From NCBI GenBank assembly GCA_019414025.1, contig DXMU01000002.1, positions 48,065 to 112,064 on the forward strand: a stretch of 64,000 nt of DNA, in the 5' to 3' direction. Each line of letters opens with the position of its first letter. The stretch's first letter is position 1. This document shows, one piece after another, positions 45,782 to 54,388 of this stretch. Source of the DNA: Collinsella sp. (lineage in GTDB: Bacteria > Actinomycetota > Coriobacteriia > Coriobacteriales > Coriobacteriaceae). The notes beneath the pieces are model-generated. The model did no database searches. It saw only the letters and a list, made by a program, of their open reading frames with translations, and was not told the origin of the DNA. Position numbers and translations under genes: made by a program.

Positions 45782-46765
45782 ATGTCGCGCAAGTCCGCCT
45801 ACAAGCAAGTACTTTCCATCGGCACCGCCGTGGTGCTGGGATTTGCGCTGTTTACGGGATCGCTCGACGGGGCGCCCAAGCTGTTGTCGCCGCAAAGCGA
45901 TGAGCAGGCGGCGGCCCTGGCCGAGAAGCAAAGCGAGAGCCCCAACCGCACCGACGACGAAGCGGACTTGGTCGCCCGGCTCGAATCGGGAACAGCGAGT
46001 TCCTCGGACTCTCAAAATAGCCAAGACTCAGGCGATGACTCCGACTCCGCCGCAACCGACACCGGCGACGGCGCTGCCGAGGACAGCTCCGCCACCCCCA
46101 TCGACGAGGTCGAAAACCCCGACCTCAACCGCGCCCGCGGCGTATATCTCAGCAGCATTCCCGACTACGCCGGCAACCCCTACGTTGCCCTCCGCGCCGA
46201 CGGCACGCATCCGCTCGGCACGCCGTCGTTCACGCTCGATGAATACGAACGGGCCACCGAAGAGGGCTGCTTTAAGAAGTTCTCTAAACTCGACAGCCTG
46301 GGCCGTACCCGCAAAGCGCTCGCCTGCATAGGACCCGAATCGCTCGGCCAAGGCAAGCGCGGCGATATCTCGCGTATCCATCCTGCCGGTTGGCATCAGC
46401 AGCGCTACGACTTTATTCCGGGTCAGAGCCTCTACAACCGCTGCCACCTTATCGCCTGGTCGCTCTGCGGCGAGAACGCCAATCGCAAGAATCTCCTCAC
46501 CGGCACGCGCTATCTCAACGAAACGGGCATGCTGCCGTTTGAAGAGCAGATCCTCGACTACATCCACGACACGGGCAATCACGTGCTCTACCGCGTCACG
46601 CCCATGTATAACGAAGAGGAACTCGTCTGCCGCGGTGTCCGCCTTGAGGCGCAGTCGGTCGAGGATCACGGCAAGACGCTGTGCTTCCACGTTTATTGCT
46701 ACAACTTGCAGCCGCATGTGCAGATCGTCTACGCCACCGGCCGCAACCAGGCCTCGAGGGATTAG
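45782..46765 (+). CDS. secreted DNA/RNA non-specific endonuclease
   Basis: 327 residues from ATG 45782 (AGGAG 6 nt before). An N-terminal signal or membrane anchor (about 8-27) is followed by a Ser/Asp/Glu-rich linker to residue 115, then the nuclease domain: 'LDSLGRTRKALACIGPESL', 'PAGWHQQRYDFIPGQSLYNRCHLIAWSL' and 'NLLTGTRYLNETGML'. The catalytic DRGH motif of beta-beta-alpha-metal nucleases is here NRCH; the His general base and the Asn of 'NETGM' metal site remain. It resembles streptococcal DNases (EndA, Spd). A role in extracellular DNA use or escape from traps is inferred. Confidence 0.88.
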   Translation: MSRKSAYKQVLSIGTAVVLGFALFTGSLDGAPKLLSPQSDEQAAALAEKQSESPNRTDDEADLVARLESGTASSSDSQNSQDSGDDSDSAATDTGDGAAEDSSATPIDEVENPDLNRARGVYLSSIPDYAGNPYVALRADGTHPLGTPSFTLDEYERATEEGCFKKFSKLDSLGRTRKALACIGPESLGQGKRGDISRIHPAGWHQQRYDFIPGQSLYNRCHLIAWSLCGENANRKNLLTGTRYLNETGMLPFEEQILDYIHDTGNHVLYRVTPMYNEEELVCRGVRLEAQSVEDHGKTLCFHVYCYNLQPHVQIVYATGRNQASRD

Positions 46766-46810
46766 CCCCGAGCCACGACAAGAACCGATTTGCAACCCCA
46801 CCGGGGATCA

Positions 46811-46845
46811 AAAAGGGCCGCTCCGGATCACCCAGAACGGCCCTT
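46811..46845 (-). terminator. terminator of EF-G-like gene
   Basis: AAGGGCCG / CGGCCCTT stem with a 17-nt loop; TTTTT on the minus strand. Confidence 0.8.
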
Positions 46846-46879
46846 GCATCGACATGCGCGGCGCAGACAAAGCCACACG

Positions 46880-48955
46880 TTACTTAGCTCGGCCCTCCTC
46901 ATAGCGCTCGACCAGCTTGGCCTGAACGTCATAAGGCACCTGCTCATAGCCTGCAGGCTTCATGGTAAAGTCGCCCGTGCCGCGCGTGATAGAGCGCAGG
47001 CGCGTCGAGTAATCCGTTAGCTCGGCCAGCGGCGCCTGGGCAATGACCACGGTATCGCCGCGTTCGTCGGTCTCCATGCCCGTCACGCGACCGCGCGAGG
47101 CCGAGATGTCGCCCATCACGGCGCCGGCGTAGCTCTCGGGGATAGTCACCGTGATTTCCTCGATGGGCTCCAACACCACCGGATCGGCATCGGCACATGC
47201 CTTGCGCAGGCCGATGCGGGCCGCCGCGCGGAACGCCATCTCGTTGGAGTCGACGCTGTGATACGAGCCATCGTACACAGCCACGCGAATGCCCGTGAGC
47301 GGGTAGCCGGCGATGATGCCGTCCTTCATAGTCTCCTGAACGCCCTTATCCACGGCGGGGATGAGCGAGCGTGGAATGCGGCCGCCCACGACCTCGTCTA
47401 CGAACTCATAACCGTCGCTCGTACCGTCGGCGGTAATCATCGGCTCCACACGCAGCCAGCAGTCACCATACTGGCCGGCGCCGCCGGTCTGCTTCTTATG
47501 ACGACCCTGGGCACTTGCCGTGCGGCGGATGGTCTCGCGATACGGGATACGGATCGGCACGCTCTTGGCAGCGACCTTGGTGCGGTCCTCCAGACGATTG
47601 AGCAGGACCGAAACCTGTGCCTCGCCCACCGCCGAGATAATGGTCTGGCCGGTCTCCTCGTCGCGGTCGATGCTCATGGTCGGATCGGCCTTACAAGCCT
47701 TCTCGATAAACGTGTAGAGCTTCTCTTCGTCGCCGCGATTCTCAGCCTCGATGGCGATGCGGTACTGCGAGTTGGGAAACTTAAACGCCGCCGCCTCGAC
47801 CTTACCGGTAATGGAGAGCGTATCGCCCGTCTCGGCAGCCAGCTTAGGCGCCACGATAATATCGCCGGCATAGGCGTGACCGACCTCGGTCATGTCGCGG
47901 CCGCACATCACATACAGGTGAGCCAGACGCTCGCCCTTGCGCGTGCGCGCATTGACCAGCTCAAGGCCCGGCTCAAGCGTGCCCGTCAGCACCTTGATAA
48001 AGCTGATGCGACCCTGCTGCGGATCGGCCAGGGTCTTAAACACAAACGCCACCGGACGGTCGTCATCGCTCGAAATCTTGAGCGAATCGCCGTCGATAAG
48101 CGGCATCTCGCCGTAGTCGGTCGGCGCCGGGAAGTACGTCGCGATGTCGTCCATCAGCGAGTTGACGCCCTGCTCCTTAATGCAATCGCCCGCAAAGACC
48201 GGCACAAAGATGCGCTCGGCGATCGCCTTCGACAGCAGGCCTTCAAGCTCCTCCTGCGTCAGCGTCTCCTCGCCTTCCAAGTACTTCATCATCAGTTCGT
48301 CGTCAGCCTCGGCCACCAGCTCGCACAGATGGTCATGGGCTTCCTCGGCCTGGGCACGATACTCCTCGGGAATCTCCGACTCAACGGCTTCGGTGCCGTT
48401 GCAATGGCGCGCCTTCATGCGCACCAGGTCGATGATGCCGTCAAAGTCCTCGCCCTCGCCCCAGGGAAGGGTCACGGCGCCCAGGCGCGTACCAAAGCGC
48501 TCCTGCAGCAGGTCCATCGTGGTCGCAAAGCTGGCCTCGGAGCGCGACAGGCGGTTTACAAACACCGCACGCGCCAGACGCAGGTCCTCGGCGGCATACC
48601 AGAGTTTAACCGTTGTAGGCTGCGGGCCGGCCTCGGCGTCGACCACAAACAGAGCCGTCTCGCAGACGCTCATCGCGGCATAGGCGTCGCCGATAAAATC
48701 GGGATAGCACGGGGCATCGAGCACGTTGATACGCGCGCCCTTCCAGTCTATCGGCGCAATGGTCGTCGAGATGGAAAATGCACGCTTGACCTCTTCGGGG
48801 TCATAGTCGAGCGTGGGCTTGGTGCCGTCGTGGCCGCCCAGGCGGGCGGTCTTGCCGGAAAGGTGGAGCATGGCCTCGGCGAGTGAAGTCTTGCCCACCC
48901 CGCCTTGGCCTACGAGCACCACGTTCCTTACGTTACCGGTCTTGGGAGCACCCAT
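46880..48955 (-). CDS. elongation factor G-like protein with altered GTPase motifs
   Basis: 691 residues from ATG 48955 with AAGGAGG 6 nt before it. Domain order is that of EF-G (G domain, II, III, IV, V), as in 'GRHKKQTGGAGQYGDC' of domain IV and 'MGDISASRGRVTGME' of domain V. The P-loop GQGGVGKTS is intact. In G3, DxxG reads DAPC, and the catalytic His position is Tyr. In G4, NKxD reads NRLS. These changes were checked in the DNA (about 48700-48710 and 48550-48560). The group is known as EF-G-like or FusA2, of unclear role; reduced or altered GTP handling is inferred. The true EF-G would be elsewhere. Confidence 0.88.
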   Translation of the reverse strand: MGAPKTGNVRNVVLVGQGGVGKTSLAEAMLHLSGKTARLGGHDGTKPTLDYDPEEVKRAFSISTTIAPIDWKGARINVLDAPCYPDFIGDAYAAMSVCETALFVVDAEAGPQPTTVKLWYAAEDLRLARAVFVNRLSRSEASFATTMDLLQERFGTRLGAVTLPWGEGEDFDGIIDLVRMKARHCNGTEAVESEIPEEYRAQAEEAHDHLCELVAEADDELMMKYLEGEETLTQEELEGLLSKAIAERIFVPVFAGDCIKEQGVNSLMDDIATYFPAPTDYGEMPLIDGDSLKISSDDDRPVAFVFKTLADPQQGRISFIKVLTGTLEPGLELVNARTRKGERLAHLYVMCGRDMTEVGHAYAGDIIVAPKLAAETGDTLSITGKVEAAAFKFPNSQYRIAIEAENRGDEEKLYTFIEKACKADPTMSIDRDEETGQTIISAVGEAQVSVLLNRLEDRTKVAAKSVPIRIPYRETIRRTASAQGRHKKQTGGAGQYGDCWLRVEPMITADGTSDGYEFVDEVVGGRIPRSLIPAVDKGVQETMKDGIIAGYPLTGIRVAVYDGSYHSVDSNEMAFRAAARIGLRKACADADPVVLEPIEEITVTIPESYAGAVMGDISASRGRVTGMETDERGDTVVIAQAPLAELTDYSTRLRSITRGTGDFTMKPAGYEQVPYDVQAKLVERYEEGRAK

Positions 48956-49195
48956 GATGACCTCCTTGCAGGGCCGCGCGCAATGCGCGACGCCAACGGG
49001 GAGAGTTCGCGGTCGGTGCCATCCCGGGAGCAGCATGGTCGGCAGCCGAGCCGACTCACCCTCCAAATGTCCTATGCCACCACCCTACCCTCACGGGCGG
49101 CTGTCCATGCATACCTTTCGGCGCACGTATGAATACAGGCGGCGAGAGGAAGAGGCAAGCTTGTGAGGCGATTATTGAACCCCGTCGATGCAAAC
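48956..49195. other. intergenic region without recognised feature
   Basis: Upstream of the EF-G-like gene. Apart from its ribosome site no gene, repeat or structured leader is evident; a promoter for the EF-G-like gene must lie here but no clear -35/-10 pair is seen. Confidence 0.5.
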
Positions 49196-49232
49196 AAAAA
49201 GCCGCCACAGACCGTAAGACCTGCGGCGGCTT
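49196..49232 (-). terminator. terminator of amino acid ABC importer operon
   Basis: AAGCCGCC / GGCGGCTT stem; on the minus strand followed by TTTTTG. Confidence 0.8.
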
Positions 49233-49265
49233 CGCCTCAATTAATAGTTGAGTAAATACCTGAGC

Positions 49266-50030
49266 CTATCCCTCGATACGGCTCAAGAACTCACGGGTGC
49301 GCTGTTCGCGCGGATGGTCGATGACCTGCTCGGCAGGACCCTCCTCGACAATGCGGCCGCCATCCATAAAGACCACGCGGTCGGCAACATCGCGCGCAAA
49401 CTGCATTGCGTGGGTCACGATCACCATCGTCATATTCTGCGCCGCAAGGTCTTTAATTACACGCAGCACCTCGGCCGTCAGCTCGGGATCGAGTGCCGAG
49501 GTCGGCTCGTCAAAGAACAGGATCTCCGGGTCGAGCGCTAGGGCGCGGGCAATACTCACGCGCTGTTGCTGACCGCCCGAAAGCTCACACGGCACCTTGT
49601 TCTCGTTGCCCGTCAGCCCCATTTGTGCAATCAGCTCGTGAGCGCGGGCTTCCGCCTGCTCGCGCGGACGCTTAAGCACGCGAATCGGCGCGTCGATGAT
49701 GTTTTTCATCACGGTATAGTGCGGGAACAGGTTGTAATTTTGGAACACCAGGCCGAATCGCGAGCGCGCCTGCTTGGGCACATCGCCCTTCGCATAGACC
49801 GCGCCCGAACCCGCATCCGTCGCAACGGCAAGGTCGCCAAACGAGAGCGAGCCTCCGTCGAGTGTCTCGAGCAGCGTGGCACACCGCAGCAGCGTGGACT
49901 TGCCGCCACCCGAAGGCCCGATAATCGCCACGACCTCGCCACGCTTCACCTCAAGCGAGATATCCTTGAGCACCTCATTGCCGCCAAACGCCTTACGCGC
50001 GTTCGATATATTCATTACCGAATTAATCAT
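49266..50030 (-). CDS. polar amino acid ABC transporter, ATP-binding protein
   Basis: 254 residues. Walker A GPSGGGKST, Q-loop 'VFQNYNLFPHYTVMKN', signature LSGGQQQ, Walker B EILFFDEPTSALD, H-loop VTHAM; all intact. 'NYNLFPH' is typical of the glutamine/histidine/polar amino acid importers (GlnQ-like). The start ATG 50030 overlaps the permease stop by 8 nt (ATGATTAA), so translation is coupled. Cytoplasmic ATPase of the three-gene importer 49266-51536. Confidence 0.95.
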   Translation of the reverse strand: MINSVMNISNARKAFGGNEVLKDISLEVKRGEVVAIIGPSGGGKSTLLRCATLLETLDGGSLSFGDLAVATDAGSGAVYAKGDVPKQARSRFGLVFQNYNLFPHYTVMKNIIDAPIRVLKRPREQAEARAHELIAQMGLTGNENKVPCELSGGQQQRVSIARALALDPEILFFDEPTSALDPELTAEVLRVIKDLAAQNMTMVIVTHAMQFARDVADRVVFMDGGRIVEEGPAEQVIDHPREQRTREFLSRIEG

Positions 50031-50676
50031 GGTAGTAATCCAATTTTTTCTCGGCGGCGCCCAGCAGCATCTCGGCGACGAAATTAAAGACCCAGTAAAT
50101 CAGCGCCGCGATCGCAAACGGCACCATGCTCACCTGCGAGGCGACCAGCGCCTTGGCCGTCGAGAACATCTCACCCACGCCAATGGCAAACGCCAGCGAC
50201 GTGTCCTTGACCAGCGTGATGATCTCGTTGCCCATCGCCGGCAGAATACGCTTGGCGACCTGCGGCATCACGATATACAGAAACGTCTGCACGCGCGAAT
50301 AGCCCAGCACCTCGGCAGCCTCGTATTGACCGCGCGGAATGGACTGCAAGCCCGAGCGATAGATCTCGGCAAAGTAACCGGCGTAGTTGATGATGAACGC
50401 CACGACGCACGCCGTCCACTTGGAATCGGGAGTGAGCGAAATGCCAAACACGTAGTACGGGGCAAAGTAGATGGCAAACATCTGCAGCATGAGCGGCGTG
50501 CCGCGCATGACCGAGATATAGACGCGCGCAATCCAGCGAAGCGGCGCGATTTTGCTCATGCGCATAAACGCCACGGGGATTCCCAGCGGAATCGACCCCA
50601 GCAGCGTCAGCACAAACAACTGCAAACTGACCAAGAAACCCTGGCCAAGCATCTGTATCATGACCTGAATAGACAT
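50023..50676 (-). CDS. polar amino acid ABC transporter, permease
   Basis: 217 residues, about five membrane segments, HisM/GlnP type. The coupling-helix motif is 'EAAEVLGYSRVQTFLYIVMPQ' (EAA loop), and 'PLMLQMFAIYF' near the third helix is typical of the subfamily. Start ATG 50676 shares one base with the binding-protein stop (TAATG); a TTG at 50691 is less likely. A single permease implies a homodimer. Confidence 0.94.
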   Translation of the reverse strand: MSIQVMIQMLGQGFLVSLQLFVLTLLGSIPLGIPVAFMRMSKIAPLRWIARVYISVMRGTPLMLQMFAIYFAPYYVFGISLTPDSKWTACVVAFIINYAGYFAEIYRSGLQSIPRGQYEAAEVLGYSRVQTFLYIVMPQVAKRILPAMGNEIITLVKDTSLAFAIGVGEMFSTAKALVASQVSMVPFAIAALIYWVFNFVAEMLLGAAEKKLDYYHD

Positions 50677-51536
50677 TACTTGAGCACCCAATTATCGAAA
50701 GACAAACCATAGCTTGAATATTTATCGCAGAGGTCCTTGACCGCGCCGTCCTCGTAGAGCGCCTTGAGCGACTCGGCTACAGCATCGGCCGACTTGGTGT
50801 CGCCCTTCTTAAAGCCAACGGCGTAGTGCTCGCTGGACAGCGGCTCATCAAGCTGCGTATAGGCATCGGGCTTGGCGGCAAGCTGATACTGGGCAATCGA
50901 AAGATCGCACGCCACGGCATCGACCGCGCCGCTCTCGAGCTGCATAAAGGCCGTGTTGTACTCGCCGATCGTGTCGAGCGTGGCAAACGTCGCTGCCAGA
51001 TCCTTCTGGTCACCCTCAAGCACGTCCTGCGCAGCGGAATCAGTCTGGGTAATCACAGTCTTGCCGGCAAGATCGTCCCAGCCCTTGATGCCCGCATCCT
51101 TCTTGACCACCAGCACCTGCTCGTTGAGCATGTACGGCTCGGAGAACGTGTAGTCGTCCTCACGGCCCTCCATGGTAAAGCCGTTCCAGATGCAGTTGAT
51201 GGCGCCCGAGTTAAGCAGCGTGTCCTTGGCATCCCAATCGATGGCCTCGTATTTGACCTCCCAGCCCTGCTTATCGGCAACAGCCTTGGCAAGATCGAGA
51301 TCAAAGCCGGTGTACTCGCCATCGTCGCCCACAAAGCCGTACGGAGGATAGGACTTATCAAAGCCCACCACGAGCTTCTTGGACTCCGCAGCGCCCTTCA
51401 CATCCTTGGCCGCGGCAGAGCCAGCAGCGGAGCCCTTGCCGGCACCACCGCCGCAACCGACAAGACCAAGGCCAAGCACCGTGGCGAGCGAGCCGGCTAG
51501 ACCAACAAACTGACGACGAGACATATCGGCATTCAT
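50676..51536 (-). CDS. polar amino acid ABC transporter, substrate-binding lipoprotein
   Basis: 286 residues from ATG 51536 (AGGGGG 8 nt before). The lipoprotein signal 'RRQFVGLAGSLATVLGLGLVGCGGG' has a lipobox (LVGC) and a leading RR pair, which could use the Tat route. The mature protein has the SBP_bac_3 pattern: 'LVVGFDKSYPPYGFVGDDGEYTGFDLDLAKAVA', 'NCIWNGFTMEGRED' and 'DLAGKTVITQTDSAAQ'. The ligand-binding Arg and Asp positions fit amino acid binders; the exact amino acid is uncertain. First gene of the importer operon. Confidence 0.94.
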   Translation of the reverse strand: MNADMSRRQFVGLAGSLATVLGLGLVGCGGGAGKGSAAGSAAAKDVKGAAESKKLVVGFDKSYPPYGFVGDDGEYTGFDLDLAKAVADKQGWEVKYEAIDWDAKDTLLNSGAINCIWNGFTMEGREDDYTFSEPYMLNEQVLVVKKDAGIKGWDDLAGKTVITQTDSAAQDVLEGDQKDLAATFATLDTIGEYNTAFMQLESGAVDAVACDLSIAQYQLAAKPDAYTQLDEPLSSEHYAVGFKKGDTKSADAVAESLKALYEDGAVKDLCDKYSSYGLSFDNWVLK

Positions 51537-51628
51537 TGTATTCCCCCTTGATGGCACTTTAGTTAAGTAAAGTGAGTCATGTAACGTTCAGAATCATACA
51601 CTTTAGCGTGATAGAGCACAAGGCGAGT

Positions 51629-51767
51629 TTGCCCGCCGCGTGAGGGGTGTGGGGGTTAAGTTTCCTGCTCTACAGTCCTGCTCACGACGGAGGCCACATT
51701 AAGTGGCCTCCTGTTCGTGCGGAACTCGCGATAAACTTAACCCCCACACCCCTCACGCGGCGGGCAA
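51629..51767. repeat. perfect 35-bp inverted repeat with nested hairpin
   Basis: 51629-51663 (TTGCCCGCCGCGTGAGGGGT...) and 51733-51767 are exact reverse complements over 35 bp. Between them GGAGGCCAC / GTGGCCTCC (51689-51697, 51703-51711) form a second hairpin. The 338-bp space 51537-51874 holds this element and no gene. Confidence 0.92.
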
Positions 51768-51874
51768 CCGTCGTTGGGCTTATCGCTGACACGATTAAAC
51801 CGCTTGCATATCGTCTGCTGGCTTGGCACGGTACAATACTTGCAGCTTTAATTCATGAATTAGTGGAGTTATTG

Positions 51875-53323
51875 ATGGCAGAATCTCGTGCGGAGCGTAA
51901 GGCTCGTCGTGCTTTGATCGAGGCGGCTGAGGGGTCAGAGGAGAAAAAATCTTCTAAGAAATCCAAGTCGTCTCAGGACGCGAAGGGTAAATCGGCCAAG
52001 GGCAAGGCTAAGGCCAAGCGTCCCGGCTCTCGTCGGAACGACGATAAGGCATCTCAGACTCGCTCCAAGCGCCCGTATAAGAATCCGGTTCCGTCTGCGC
52101 GCAAGGCCGTTGATCCCAAGTCTCCTTGTTCCATCATGAAAGCTTGCGGTGGGTGTACGGCGCTCAATCGTCCTTATAAGAAGCAGTTGGCAGCCAAGCA
52201 GGCCGCCATGGAGGAGCTTTTTGCTACCCTTTGCGAGCGCGAGGGCATTAGCGTCGACCCCATTCGCGGTATGGGCGTCACCCTGGGCGACCCGGGCAAA
52301 TATCCTGCGCCGCGCGGTTTTCGCCATAAGGCCGCCACTCCCTTTGCCCCCGGCAAAGAAGGCACTGTCCGGTGCGGTTTCTTTGAGCGCGGCACGCACA
52401 AGATCGTTGCCGTACCCGAATGCCCCGTCGAGGCACCGGGCGCCCGTCAGATTCTCAACGGCATCGCACGCGAAGCTGAGCGGCTGCATATTCCCGCCTT
52501 TAATGAGGACAAGCATCTTGGTTTGCTTCGCTATGCCGTCGTCCGCTGCGGTTGGCGTACCGACCAGGTCATGGTCACGCTCGTGACCGCTCAGCGCGAC
52601 TTGCCGCATGCGCAGGAGTTCTTTGAGGCTGTCGCCGCACTCAATCCGCACATCGTCACCGTCGCCCAAAACATCAACGGACGTCCCGGCAACGCCATCC
52701 TCGGCGAGGAAACCCGCATTGTATATGGCGCCGAGTGCATGCGCGACCAGCTGCTCGGCTGCGAGTTCGATATCTCCCCCACCGCGTTCTACCAGACCAA
52801 CCCGCAGCAGACCGAGCTGCTCTATCAGCTCGCGATTGACGGCATGGACCTGCAGCAGGGCGACGTACTCATGGATGCCTATTGCGGTAGTGGAACTATC
52901 GGCCTGTGCGCAGCCAAAGCCGCCCAGGACAAGGGCGTCGGTATTATGCTGCTTGGCGTGGAGCGCAACCACGCCGGCATTGCCGACGCACGTCGTAATG
53001 CCGAGCTCAACGGCCTCACCCGCAGCGCTTGGTTTATGGCCGACGATGCCACCGACTACATCCTAGATGCCGCCGACAACAACGAGCGGGTCGATGTCCT
53101 TTCCATCGATCCGCCGCGCGCCGGCTCCACGCCCGAGTTCCTCGAAGCTGCCTGCGCGCTTAAGCCGCGCCGTATCACCTATATCAGCTGCAACCCCGTG
53201 ACTCAAGAGCGCGACCTGCATCAGCTCCTCGACGAAGGCTATCGCCTGCTCAAGATCACGCCCGTCGACATGTTCCCTCACACCGACCACACCGAAACCG
53301 TAGCGGTCCTCGAACGCCGCTAA
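51875..53323 (+). CDS. rlmD: 23S rRNA (uracil-5-)-methyltransferase, RlmD/RumA-like
   Basis: 482 residues from ATG 51875 (GGAG 8 nt before). A Lys/Ser/Arg-rich N-terminal tail of about 80 residues precedes the iron-sulfur cysteines (CSIMKACGGC). The TRAM-like part is short. The Rossmann methylase has 'DAYCGSGTIGL' (SAM), 'SIDPPRAG' and the catalytic Cys in 'YISCNPVT'. It makes m5U in rRNA (or tRNA in some relatives). The 51647 start would run through the 35-bp inverted repeat and is rejected. Confidence 0.92.
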   Translation: MAESRAERKARRALIEAAEGSEEKKSSKKSKSSQDAKGKSAKGKAKAKRPGSRRNDDKASQTRSKRPYKNPVPSARKAVDPKSPCSIMKACGGCTALNRPYKKQLAAKQAAMEELFATLCEREGISVDPIRGMGVTLGDPGKYPAPRGFRHKAATPFAPGKEGTVRCGFFERGTHKIVAVPECPVEAPGARQILNGIAREAERLHIPAFNEDKHLGLLRYAVVRCGWRTDQVMVTLVTAQRDLPHAQEFFEAVAALNPHIVTVAQNINGRPGNAILGEETRIVYGAECMRDQLLGCEFDISPTAFYQTNPQQTELLYQLAIDGMDLQQGDVLMDAYCGSGTIGLCAAKAAQDKGVGIMLLGVERNHAGIADARRNAELNGLTRSAWFMADDATDYILDAADNNERVDVLSIDPPRAGSTPEFLEAACALKPRRITYISCNPVTQERDLHQLLDEGYRLLKITPVDMFPHTDHTETVAVLERR

Positions 53324-53351
53324 CCAACCTCAGTAGATTTTTGGGACAAGA

Positions 53352-53381
53352 AAGGGGGCGACCCGCCTGGGCCGCCCCCTT
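53352..53381. terminator. hairpin between convergent genes
   Basis: AAGGGGGCG / CGCCCCCTT. T-rich sequence follows best on the minus strand (TTTCTTGT), serving the PHP gene, but the rlmD-like gene also ends here. Confidence 0.65.
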
Positions 53382-53401
53382 CGCTTGGTTTATAAACTCC
53401 G

Positions 53402-54223
53402 CTACATCCCATTGCGCAGATCGCACACGCCGGCTGCCGCCATCTCGCGCAGCAGCGTCTCGCGGTCGCGCGTCACGATCAAATCCAGCGGGAAGTGAAT
53501 CTCGTCGAGCATCTTGCGCGCGTGATCGAGCTTGCCAATGGCCATGCCAATGTGGGCATCGGTCGACACGCCAATGCCCACGCCCAGCTCGGCGCAGCGC
53601 TCGGCAATCTTGCGGCATACGGCCCAATGCTCAGTGTCGACACCGTGTTCAAGACTATGGTTGTTGATCTCGATAATCTTGTGCTTGGCCTTAGCTGCCA
53701 ACAGCACCTCGTCGATATCGAACGGCACACCCGAACGCCCCGTGTGACCCAGCATGAACACCTTGGGGTGCTCCAGGGCATTGATATACATCTCGGTCGT
53801 CTGGGCCAGCGTCGCGCCCTCAGCAATCTGCGGATTATGCACGCTTGCAACCAAATAATCCAAATTACGCGTAACCAAATCGAACAGCGAATGCTGACGG
53901 CTGTACGAATCGCCGGCAATATCGAGCGTGACAGGAGTGTCCTCGCCAAACAGGCTTCCGTCCAGCGAAACGATATCGGCCTCGGCACCACGCAGCACCA
54001 GCACGCCGCTCCAAATGCGCGGCCAGATATCCTGGTTGATAAAGAACTGGTAACTGCGCAGGTCATTGGGGCAAGCCGTAACCATAGAGCTCAAATGGTC
54101 GGCAGATCCGAGCACCTGCAGACCACGCTCTGCCGCCCAGTACACATTCTCCTCAATGGTCGAATATGCATGCGCAGAGAACATCGTATGGGTATGAATG
54201 TCACAAGAAAGCAGGTAGGGCAT
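53402..54223 (-). CDS. PHP-domain phosphoesterase (YcdX-like)
   Basis: 273 residues. Metal ligands of the PHP fold are visible: 'CDIHTHTMFSAHAYS' at the N-terminus, 'GSADH', 'EADIVSLDG', 'VASVHNP', 'GHTGR', 'EINNHS' and 'STDAHIG'. It should be a tri-metal phosphatase of the cytoplasm; the substrate is unknown. A strong AAGGAG lies 8 nt before ATG 54223. Monocistronic, downstream of an aminotransferase gene with 165 bp between. Confidence 0.9.
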   Translation of the reverse strand: MPYLLSCDIHTHTMFSAHAYSTIEENVYWAAERGLQVLGSADHLSSMVTACPNDLRSYQFFINQDIWPRIWSGVLVLRGAEADIVSLDGSLFGEDTPVTLDIAGDSYSRQHSLFDLVTRNLDYLVASVHNPQIAEGATLAQTTEMYINALEHPKVFMLGHTGRSGVPFDIDEVLLAAKAKHKIIEINNHSLEHGVDTEHWAVCRKIAERCAELGVGIGVSTDAHIGMAIGKLDHARKMLDEIHFPLDLIVTRDRETLLREMAAAGVCDLRNGM

Positions 54224-54388
54224 CAGGTCTCCTTATCTGGCACGGCCGTCGCTTATATTCATTGTACGCATAGCCTTCGATAGTCGTAAAACCACTCCAT
54301 CCCAAAGACACAACGTCCATGACAACGGGGTCCGGCTTAACACCAAACCCCGTTTCACGTAAAACATTGTAGGCAGAGCGCTTTACTT

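Noticed and set aside
47258..48886. 542-codon plus-strand frame
   Set aside because: Antisense to the EF-G-like gene; no recognisable protein pattern.
51647..51874. N-terminal extension of the RlmD-like protein
   Set aside because: It would translate the 35-bp inverted repeat; ATG 51875 has a good ribosome site.
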